From the NCBI GenBank assembly GCA_030149995.1, contig JASLGV010000289.1, positions 1 to 7,041 on the forward strand: a stretch of 7,041 nt of DNA, given 5' to 3'. This stretch comes from Pedobacter sp. Lineage in GTDB: Bacteria > Bacteroidota > Bacteroidia > Sphingobacteriales > Sphingobacteriaceae. The notes beneath the pieces were generated by a model, which was not told the origin of the DNA, did not search any database, and saw only the letters and a list, made by a program, of their open reading frames with translations. Position 1 is the first letter of the stretch; each line of letters begins with the position of its first letter. Made by a program: the position numbers and the translations under genes. Positions 1-5,385 of the stretch are shown here, in pieces.

Positions 1-169
1 TGCCCTGCGTGCGGTCGAATCATTAGATGGTATGACAGCAGACTGGTGCCACTTACCTTATGAAGTATTGGCAAAGATCAGCAATGATATTATTAATAAA
101 GTAAAAGGTATTAACCGTGTGGTTTACGACATCAGTTCGAAACCACCTGCAACCATTGAATGGGAATAG
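1..169 (+). CDS. guaA: GMP synthase (glutamine-hydrolysing), C-terminal end, partial
   Basis: The reading frame is already open at base 2 and stops with TAG at 167-169, giving the last 55 residues of the protein; the 5' part lies outside the window. GuaA makes GMP from XMP, ATP and glutamine in the cytoplasm, the last step of guanine nucleotide synthesis. The visible piece is the C-terminal dimerisation domain that also helps bind XMP. It carries the family-typical stretches [23 protein letters not shown] and the terminal KPPATIEWE, which nearly match the E. coli GuaA C-terminus as I remember it. The stop falls where GuaA normally ends, so this end is intact. It is followed by two inverted repeats before the next gene. 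Confidence 0.97.
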   Translation, partial: ALRAVESLDGMTADWCHLPYEVLAKISNDIINKVKGINRVVYDISSKPPATIEWE

Positions 170-191
170 GTTAATATTTTCCGGTTGGTTA

Positions 192-210
192 AACAATCGG
201 AACGATTGTT
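192..210. repeat. Short inverted repeat downstream of guaA
   Basis: AACAATCG at 192-199 pairs perfectly with CGATTGTT at 203-210, leaving a GAA loop. The stem is 8 bp and begins 23 bases after the guaA stop. No T-run follows it on the + strand, so on its own it is a poor intrinsic terminator. It may protect the 3' end of the guaA mRNA or act together with the larger hairpin just downstream. Confidence 0.5.
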
Positions 211-221
211 GTAAAAACTTT

Positions 222-260
222 AAATATGCTGACAGAACGCAATCTTTTGTCAGCATATTT
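222..260 (+). terminator. 13-bp perfect hairpin between guaA and the lipoprotein gene, probable terminator
   Basis: AAATATGCTGACA (222-234) is the exact reverse complement of TGTCAGCATATTT (248-260), with a 13-base loop. The 3' arm ends in T residues and runs into an AT-rich stretch, which suits an intrinsic terminator for guaA, although the U-tract is interrupted by A. The stem ends only 17 bases before the ATG of the next gene, so if transcription reads through or starts upstream, the hairpin sits in that gene's 5' leader. No convincing TAnnTTTG promoter element is visible between it and the next start codon. Confidence 0.55.
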
Positions 261-277
261 TATTAAAAATAATAGGT

Positions 278-1492
278 ATGTACGTAAGAAGCAGATGTGT
301 GTTTGTTATTTTGGCCCTTACCATATTGGCGGCATGTTCGCCAAAAGTGCGTAAACCCAAAAATAATCAGACAGTGGGTAAGGATCAGCCTACTGATAAG
401 AAGCCCGAACTGAGAAAATTTTCAAAGGCCAATATATCTCTTCTCGTACCTTTCCAGCTGAATAACGTAAACCCGAAAAAACTCAATAAGGCGGATATGG
501 AAAAATATGCCATGCCGATTGATTTTTACCAGGGATTTAAGCTCGGGCTTGACTCAGCTGCAGCAAAAGGACTGAGTTTTAACCTCAACGTTTTCGATAC
601 ACAAGACGACCAGGCAAGATTGGCGGGTATTTATAAAAATGAACGATTCAGGGAGAGTGATTTAATTGTCGGGCCGGTATTTCCCGATGGTCTAAAGCAC
701 ATTACCAGCTATTCTGTTGAAAATAACCTGCCGGTGGTTTCTCCGCTCGCTGCCTCACAACCAGCCGATTTTGATAATCCCAACCTGATTTCGGTGGTTA
801 ACAATATAAACCTGCATGTAAATAAAATAGACCGCTACATCACCAAAAATTATAATCCGGCCAATACAATTGTTGTACTAATCAATCCTAAAAAAACAGA
901 AGACGAGCAATTTGCAGCTCCTTTCAGGGAATATTTTAGCTCATCGGCCAATCGTGGTTTTACTTTTCAGGAGTATGCTTCTGCTTTTACCTTCGAAACA
1001 CATATGGTAAAAGGTAAAACATATGTAGTGATTGTAAGTTCTTCAGACCGGGCTTTTGTGTTGCCTACCGTTGAGAAATTGTACAAGCTGAAAAATCTTA
1101 AAACGGGTGGTTATGATATTAATCTTTTCGGTCATCCAAACTGGGTAAAACAAAATTATCCGGCCGATAAACTGCAGGCACTCAACACCATCATCAGCGC
1201 CTCGTATAAAGTTGATTATAAAAGTGCTGCCGTGATTGCTTTTATCAAAAAATACAGGGTACAGTATGGGTTTGAGCCCGGAGAATATGCCTTTAAGGGT
1301 TTTGATATCGGGTATTATTTTGGCAAGCTTTTAACCAATTATGGCTACGATTACAAGCAATATTTAACCAAAGAAAAATACAAGGGATTGCAGAACAGTT
1401 TTTCTTTTATACACGATGAAAAGTTAGGCTACATCAATACCAGTTTAATGCTGTTGCATTATAAAAATTTCGCACTTAACATTGTTGAGTAA
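278..1492 (+). CDS. Lipoprotein with periplasmic-binding-protein type 1 (amino-acid ABC substrate-binding-like) fold
   Basis: A 404-residue protein opening with a lipoprotein signal: basic MYVRSR, a hydrophobic stretch, then lipobox LAAC with the acylated Cys at residue 20. A charged linker (about 21-50) leads into a two-lobed type 1 periplasmic-binding fold from about 52 to the C-terminus. Supporting stretches are FYQGFKLGLD (83-92), DLIVGPVFPD (128-137), NLPVVSPLA (150-158) and EYAFKGFDIGYYFG (336-349), in the order seen in Leu/Ile/Val-binding-like proteins. From memory, related Bacteroidota proteins often carry LysM repeats before this fold and some lie beside guaA; no LysM repeat is visible here. 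No ABC permease or ATPase gene is adjacent, so transport is not shown; a structural or cell-envelope role as in LpoA/YraM-type folds is an alternative. The start is the ATG just before the signal peptide. A 39-base gap separates it from the methyltransferase gene. Confidence 0.82.
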   Translation: MYVRSRCVFVILALTILAACSPKVRKPKNNQTVGKDQPTDKKPELRKFSKANISLLVPFQLNNVNPKKLNKADMEKYAMPIDFYQGFKLGLDSAAAKGLSFNLNVFDTQDDQARLAGIYKNERFRESDLIVGPVFPDGLKHITSYSVENNLPVVSPLAASQPADFDNPNLISVVNNINLHVNKIDRYITKNYNPANTIVVLINPKKTEDEQFAAPFREYFSSSANRGFTFQEYASAFTFETHMVKGKTYVVIVSSSDRAFVLPTVEKLYKLKNLKTGGYDINLFGHPNWVKQNYPADKLQALNTIISASYKVDYKSAAVIAFIKKYRVQYGFEPGEYAFKGFDIGYYFGKLLTNYGYDYKQYLTKEKYKGLQNSFSFIHDEKLGYINTSLMLLHYKNFALNIVE

Positions 1493-1531
1493 TTTTACAA
1501 TCCGTTATTTCCAGATAAGAATCCTGAATTT

Positions 1532-2692
1532 ATGCGCGTAGAGCATCAGATTAAAGCATTTGAACAAATTTTAGAACAATATGATGGTGCAATTCCCCTG
1601 CACCGCTTTTTACCTGTTTATTTTAAGCAGCATAAAAACATGGGCTCTTCAGACAGACGCTGGGCAAGCCGGTACCTGTATAGCTATTTCAGAATGGGGG
1701 GGATATTGCCCGGTTTAAATCCGTTGGAAAGACTGGCAATAGGCGATTTTCTGTGCCATCAGGATTTGAGTCTGATTACCGAAAAATATTTACCTGAATT
1801 TAAAGAATATATAACTGAAAAGCTGGAGGATAAGATTGGCCGGGTTGTTTCAGTCCATCCGGAATTTAAAATTGACGAGGTTTTTCCTTTTCACACACAC
1901 CTATCTGCAGATCTGGAAAAACCCGGTTTTTATGCTTCTTTCTTTCGTCAGCCAGATTTGTTTATCCGCGTTTCCGAAGGCTCGGCAGATCAAATACTTG
2001 CCGCGCTTACCAAAGGTGGCTTACAAGCGAGGAAATTAAGTGAAACAGCGATTGCATTACCCAATGGCAGTAAGTTAGAAGGTGTACTGGAATCTGGTCT
2101 TTACCAGGTACAGGATTTATCATCGCAGCACACCGGTCACTATTTTAAACCTCAGAAATGGGATAAATGGTGGGATTGCTGTGCTGCATCAGGCGGGAAG
2201 AGCCTGCTGCTCCACAGTCTTCAGCCGGTAACCGATTTGCTGGTGAGCGATTTAAGAGCCAGTATTTTAATTAACCTCGACGAACGTTTCAGGCAGGCCG
2301 GTATTTTAAAATATCATAAAAAAGAGCTTGATCTGTTACAGAACAACGATCAGGTATTGCATCATTATGCATTTGATGGCATCATACTGGATGCACCTTG
2401 TACCGGATCGGGCACCTGGGGACGTACACCTGAGATGCTCCGTTTTTTTGACGAGAAAAAAATCAGTCAGTTTGCAGCCATGCAGAAAACCATCATACAA
2501 AACGTGGTAAAAAATCTGAAAAGCGGGAAACCGCTTATTTACATTACCTGCTCGGCTTTTGCAGCAGAAAATGAAATGCAGGTTAAATTTATGACAGAAA
2601 ACCTTGGTTTAAAACTCGAAGAAATGGAATTAATAAAGGGATACCACAACCGGGCCGATACCATGTTCGTAGCCAGGCTCATCAAAGACTAA
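1532..2692 (+). CDS. RsmB/NOP-family SAM-dependent RNA m5C methyltransferase
   Basis: A 386-residue cytoplasmic enzyme predicted to methylate cytosine C5 in rRNA (RsmB/RsmF group, Fmu/Nol1/Nop2/Sun family). The helical N-terminal part (about 1-105) resembles a short NusB-like domain. The catalytic Rossmann core contains YQVQDLSSQ (191-199), the SAM-binding motif I DCCAASGGKS (215-224), motif IV DAPCTGSG (287-294, Cys290) and motif VI YITCSAFAAENE (337-348, Cys340). In this family the motif VI Cys attacks C6 of the base and the motif IV Cys aids product release; their 50-residue spacing matches E. coli RsmB (Cys325/Cys375, from memory). Motif I has Ser220 where CAAPGGKT has Pro. The protein is shorter than E. 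coli RsmB (about 429). The exact target base cannot be told from sequence, so no symbol is given. The TAA stop overlaps the stop codon of a convergent small ORF. Confidence 0.9.
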   Translation: MRVEHQIKAFEQILEQYDGAIPLHRFLPVYFKQHKNMGSSDRRWASRYLYSYFRMGGILPGLNPLERLAIGDFLCHQDLSLITEKYLPEFKEYITEKLEDKIGRVVSVHPEFKIDEVFPFHTHLSADLEKPGFYASFFRQPDLFIRVSEGSADQILAALTKGGLQARKLSETAIALPNGSKLEGVLESGLYQVQDLSSQHTGHYFKPQKWDKWWDCCAASGGKSLLLHSLQPVTDLLVSDLRASILINLDERFRQAGILKYHKKELDLLQNNDQVLHHYAFDGIILDAPCTGSGTWGRTPEMLRFFDEKKISQFAAMQKTIIQNVVKNLKSGKPLIYITCSAFAAENEMQVKFMTENLGLKLEEMELIKGYHNRADTMFVARLIKD

Positions 2693-2796
2693 CCATGGTG
2701 AAACCAGGTTTTAAATTTCTTTTTCAGGTATTTTACAATTTCGACTACAAGGGCAATAATACCAAATGCCAGTGTATATCCTTCAAAGCTGTTCAT
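2689..2796 (-). CDS. Small single-helix membrane protein, 35 residues (hypothetical)
   Basis: Reading the - strand from the ATG at 2796-2794 gives a 35-residue ORF ending in TAG (2691-2689). It starts MNSFEGYTLAFG, has a hydrophobic segment at about residues 7-21 (YTLAFGIIALVVEIV, with one Glu at 19), then a strongly basic stretch KYLKKKFK (22-29) and ends WFHHG. This looks like a one-pass inner-membrane small protein with a positive C-terminal side, or an amphipathic membrane-bound helix. The purine-rich AAGAGAAAAGGAT directly before the ATG contains an AGG, a better ribosome-binding site than its neighbours have. An in-frame TTG start about 13 codons upstream is possible but less likely. 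It lies 70 bases after marC on the same strand and overlaps the methyltransferase stop by two bases. I do not recognise a family, and chance occurrence is not excluded. Confidence 0.45.
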   Translation of the reverse strand: MNSFEGYTLAFGIIALVVEIVKYLKKKFKTWFHHG

Positions 2797-2820
2797 ATCC
2801 TTTTCTCTTAATGTTGAGAC

Positions 2821-2845
2821 ACTGTACAGCAACAATTGTTACAGT
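2821..2845. repeat. 25-base dyad between marC and the small ORF
   Basis: ACTGTA (2821-2826) and TACAGT (2840-2845) are exact inverted repeats. Between and partly overlapping them are two further palindromes, CTGTACAG (2822-2829) and AACAATTGTT (2831-2840). The dyad sits 22 bases beyond the marC stop and 25 bases before the start of the small ORF. No T-run follows on the - strand, so it is not a standard terminator. It could be an operator or an RNA structure in the leader of the small ORF, but 6-bp arms can arise by chance. Confidence 0.35.
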
Positions 2846-2866
2846 AAACTGGAATTATAAAATGGC

Positions 2867-3433
2867 TTAAAGCCCGGTATTATTTCTGAAAAGTTTAATG
2901 GCTATGGCCAGTAATATCACACCGAAAGCTTTACGAAGAATATTCAAACCCGATTTCCCGAATAGCTTTTCAAGTCTGTTGGTATTTTTGAGTACGAAAT
3001 AAACAAAAAGCATGTTAAGCAGAATACCAATTACAATGTTTTGGGTGGCATATTCTGTTTTTAAAGAAAGTAAAGTGGTCATAGAGCCGGCGCCTGCAAT
3101 TAAAGGGAAGGCAAGGGGAACAATAGATACCGTTTCTGGCGCCTCTTCTTTAAAGAAGGTAAGACCCAAAACCATCTCCATGGCAATAAAGAAAATAACA
3201 AAAGAGCCTGCTATGGCAAAAGACTCTACATCCAGCCCGATTACCTTCAGCATGGACTCGCCTAAAAAAAGAAACGATACCATCAGTATGGTCGCTACCA
3301 GCGAAGCTTTTTCAGACTCTATATGACCGGCTTTTCGCCTTAATTCAATTACAACCGGGATAGAACCCAAAATATCAATGATGGCAAATAAAACCATCGT
3401 GGTCGATAAAATCTGACTGAAATTGAATTCCAT
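2867..3433 (-). CDS. MarC-family integral membrane protein
   Basis: A 188-residue inner-membrane protein with six predicted helices (about 7-28, 45-67, 72-93, 104-124, 131-149, 165-182), the length and topology of the MarC/UPF0056 family. Family-like landmarks are AIIDILGSIPVVIEL (17-31, corresponding to the usual IDPIGN.P motif) and VPLAFPLIAGAGSMTTLLSL (105-124), a Gly-rich helix with a Pro pair. Despite the name, the family has no proven role in multiple antibiotic resistance and its substrate is unknown. The 'IDILGSIP' motif has Leu where many members have Pro (IDPIG), a common-looking variant rather than a defect. The ATG at 3433-3431 follows closely behind a Bacteroidota-type promoter, which supports this start. 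It is probably transcribed alone or with the downstream small ORF. Confidence 0.9.
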   Translation of the reverse strand: MEFNFSQILSTTMVLFAIIDILGSIPVVIELRRKAGHIESEKASLVATILMVSFLFLGESMLKVIGLDVESFAIAGSFVIFFIAMEMVLGLTFFKEEAPETVSIVPLAFPLIAGAGSMTTLLSLKTEYATQNIVIGILLNMLFVYFVLKNTNRLEKLFGKSGLNILRKAFGVILLAIAIKLFRNNTGL

Positions 3434-3449
3434 AGAACAAAAGTTTGTG

Positions 3450-3480
3450 CAAAGTTACACCTATTTGACATTTGCCGAAA
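3450..3480 (-). promoter_or_regulatory. Predicted Bacteroidota-type promoter of the marC-family gene
   Basis: On the - strand TAACTTTG (3457-3450) matches the Bacteroidota -7 consensus TAnnTTTG exactly. Nineteen bases upstream is TTTC (3480-3477), one mismatch from the TTTG -33 element, and 19 bases is a normal spacer. The predicted RNA start would be near 3445, leaving a short leader of about a dozen bases before the ATG at 3433. It lies just past the permease terminator, as expected for a separate transcription unit. Confidence 0.55.
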
Positions 3481-3490
3481 TTATTTGGCA

Positions 3491-3520
3491 TAAAAAAAGC
3501 CACCGTTTTGCGGTGGCTTT
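3491..3520 (-). terminator. Intrinsic terminator of the amino acid permease gene
   Basis: On the - strand a GC-rich 10-bp perfect stem, AAAGCCACCG (3520-3511) with CGGTGGCTTT (3505-3496) and a 5-base loop (3510-3506), runs straight into a T-run (3498-3492). It begins 21 bases after the permease stop codon. This is a textbook rho-independent terminator in the leftward direction. Read rightward the stem is followed by only three T residues, so it is mainly one-directional. Confidence 0.92.
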
Positions 3521-3541
3521 GAAATATCAATATTTTAAAGA

Positions 3542-5227
3542 TTAATTTGCTTTAATTGACTTAAGGTTGGCAATGCGGATCACATATACAAAAAGGTGAA
3601 TCACAGCAAAAGCCAGTGAGAAGTAATATAAGCCTGTATCTTCACCGTTGGTGGTGTGGTGGTGGATAATCGCCACAACAATAAGCATAACAGCCAGTAC
3701 TAAACCAATCAACGAAACAACTTTATTGCTCTTGCGCAGGGTTTCTACTTTATTATCTGATAAAAGACTGTGCTTAATGCCATAGAACAGGTAAACGTTG
3801 ATACCCACAATCATCCATACCAATAAACGTACCCAGGTATCAAGCGGTAAGAATACCATCATACCTAAACAGGTTAATACGCCTAAAATTGGAATTAATG
3901 GTACCAATGGAGTTTTAAATGCTCTTGGAATTTCAGGGTTTCTGTATCTTAAAACGATTACGCCAATACATACCAGTATAAAGGCAAATAAGGTTCCGAT
4001 ACTGGTCATTTCTCCAACCACACGTGCCGGAACAAAGGCTGCAAATAAACTCACGAAAACCATGAAAAGAAGATTGCTCTTGGCTGGTGTACTGAATTTA
4101 GGGTGAACGCTTGAAAATACTTTTGGTAACAATCCGTCTTTACTCATTGAGAAGAACACACGTGACTGACCCATTAACATCACCAGGATTACAGAAGCAT
4201 AACCGCCTAAAATGGCTAAGATAATGGCTTTGTTTAACCATGGATAGGCAACTTCAAATGTACCATCAGGCAATGCATGTCCCATTTTGTTAATGGCTAC
4301 GGCTACTGGTGCAATACCATCCTGACCTTTAAAGTCGTTGTAGTTGGCAACACCTGTCATAACATGTGCAAACAGAATGTAAAGAATGGTACAGATAAAT
4401 AAAGAAACCAGGATACCGATCGGCATGTCTTTTTTAGGATTTTTAGCTTCCTGCGCAGCAGTAGAAACAGCATCGAAACCGATATAGGCAAAGAACACAA
4501 TACCAGCAGCACGTACAATACCCGACATACCATACTCACCAAAAGAGCCCTGGTTGCTTGGAATGTAAGGCGTGTAATTTTCGGTATTGATGTAATGCCA
4601 GCCCAAAAGGATAAAGATTACCACAATTACAACCTTTACCGCTACGATAATTCCATTAATGGTAGCCGATTCTTTGGTGCCTTTTACCAGGATTAACGAC
4701 ATTAACACAACGATAAAAACGGCTGGTAGGTTAAACATTCCCGATACTACGGTACCATCTGCCATGGTTTCTGCATCAAAAGGCGACATGGCAATCTGTG
4801 CGGGCAGGTGTATGTTAAAATAATCTAAAAATTTGACCAGGTAACGGCTCCAGCTAATGGCAACCGTTGCCGCTCCAACAGCGTACTCAAGCACCAGGTC
4901 CCAGCCAATAATCCAGGCAACAAATTCGCCAAGTGTAGCATAAGAATAGGTATAAGCACTACCTGCAACCGGAATCATGGAAGCAAATTCTGCATAACAA
5001 AGACCGGCAAAGGCACAACCTATGGCAGCAATAATAAATGAGATCGTAATAGCTGGTCCTGCGTTATTTGCTGCAGCACCACCTGTAATTGAAAATAGGC
5101 CGGCTCCAATAATAGCACCAATTCCAAGTGCAACAAGATTCACGGGGCCCAGGGTTCTCTTCAGTGTTCCCTCTCCTGTGGCGTTAGATTCTTGTATAAG
5201 CAAGTCGATCGACTTTCTAAAGTTCAT
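3542..5227 (-). CDS. APC-superfamily amino acid permease, cationic-amino-acid-transporter-like
   Basis: A 561-residue inner-membrane protein with about 14 predicted helices. It shows the helix 1 substrate-site motif GIGAIIGAGLF (35-45), where backbone around the broken helix binds the amino acid alpha groups in APC transporters. It also has WDLVLEYAVGAATVAISWSRYL (109-130) and FFAYIGFDAVSTAAQEAKNPKKDMPIGI near 245-272, in helix 6 and its following loop, both characteristic of the CAT group (TC 2.A.3.3). The C-terminal helices beyond the APC core (about 502-522 and 531-550) fit the 14-helix CAT/ApcT arrangement. It probably imports an amino acid with protons; the substrate cannot be fixed. A His cluster (522-524) sits in the loop between the last two helices. 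The start is the first ATG, has no Shine-Dalgarno sequence, and is followed by a polar N-terminus normal for the family. It is flanked by terminators on both sides, so it is probably monocistronic. Confidence 0.93.
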   Translation of the reverse strand: MNFRKSIDLLIQESNATGEGTLKRTLGPVNLVALGIGAIIGAGLFSITGGAAANNAGPAITISFIIAAIGCAFAGLCYAEFASMIPVAGSAYTYSYATLGEFVAWIIGWDLVLEYAVGAATVAISWSRYLVKFLDYFNIHLPAQIAMSPFDAETMADGTVVSGMFNLPAVFIVVLMSLILVKGTKESATINGIIVAVKVVIVVIFILLGWHYINTENYTPYIPSNQGSFGEYGMSGIVRAAGIVFFAYIGFDAVSTAAQEAKNPKKDMPIGILVSLFICTILYILFAHVMTGVANYNDFKGQDGIAPVAVAINKMGHALPDGTFEVAYPWLNKAIILAILGGYASVILVMLMGQSRVFFSMSKDGLLPKVFSSVHPKFSTPAKSNLLFMVFVSLFAAFVPARVVGEMTSIGTLFAFILVCIGVIVLRYRNPEIPRAFKTPLVPLIPILGVLTCLGMMVFLPLDTWVRLLVWMIVGINVYLFYGIKHSLLSDNKVETLRKSNKVVSLIGLVLAVMLIVVAIIHHHTTNGEDTGLYYFSLAFAVIHLFVYVIRIANLKSIKAN

Positions 5228-5304
5228 AAGTTAAAGTTTAAGTGTTTCAATAGTGTTTGGTTAATGTCAAAAATTAGAGGCTGTAAACCTAAATAAAAAT
5301 TATT

Positions 5305-5338
5305 TAAAAATAAAAGGGATTTTGTTCAAACCCCTTTT
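5305..5338 (-). terminator. Probable intrinsic terminator of hppA
   Basis: On the - strand AAAAGGG (5338-5332) pairs with CCCTTTT (5318-5312), with an inner TTT/AAA pairing possible within the loop. It is followed by ATTTTT (5311-5306). The stem begins 47 bases past the hppA stop. The rest of the 158-base gap between hppA and the permease start (5228-5311) is AT-rich and must hold the permease promoter. The best -7-like match there is TAGGTTTA (5291-5284), one base off TAnnTTTG and with no clear -33 element, so I do not call it. Confidence 0.65.
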
Positions 5339-5385
5339 TGCACACGATTATATCCGTGTTTTTACAATTGACTTTTTAGATAAGT

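Noticed and set aside
53..256. 67-codon ORF on the - strand over the guaA end
   Set aside because: It is antisense to the conserved guaA C-terminus and to the hairpins, and its product shows no family features.
2701..2725. Possible terminator for the methyltransferase gene (GAAACCAGGTTTT then a T-rich stretch)
   Set aside because: With a realistic loop only about four pairs remain, and the bases are better explained as the coding end of the small ORF on the other strand.
3012..3326. 104-codon + strand ORF inside marC
   Set aside because: It is the antisense shadow of a membrane protein gene; Lys/Ser/Thr-rich composition is what hydrophobic codons give on the reverse strand.
3473..3490. 7-bp hairpin TGCCGAA/TTTGGCA upstream of marC
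   Set aside because: It includes a G-T pair, has no T-run in a useful position, and overlaps the predicted -33 region; probably chance.
3798..4106. 102-codon + strand ORF, and other ORFs at 4357-4542 and 5022-5234, inside the permease gene
   Set aside because: All lie within the well-supported permease reading frame and show no independent start context or recognisable protein.
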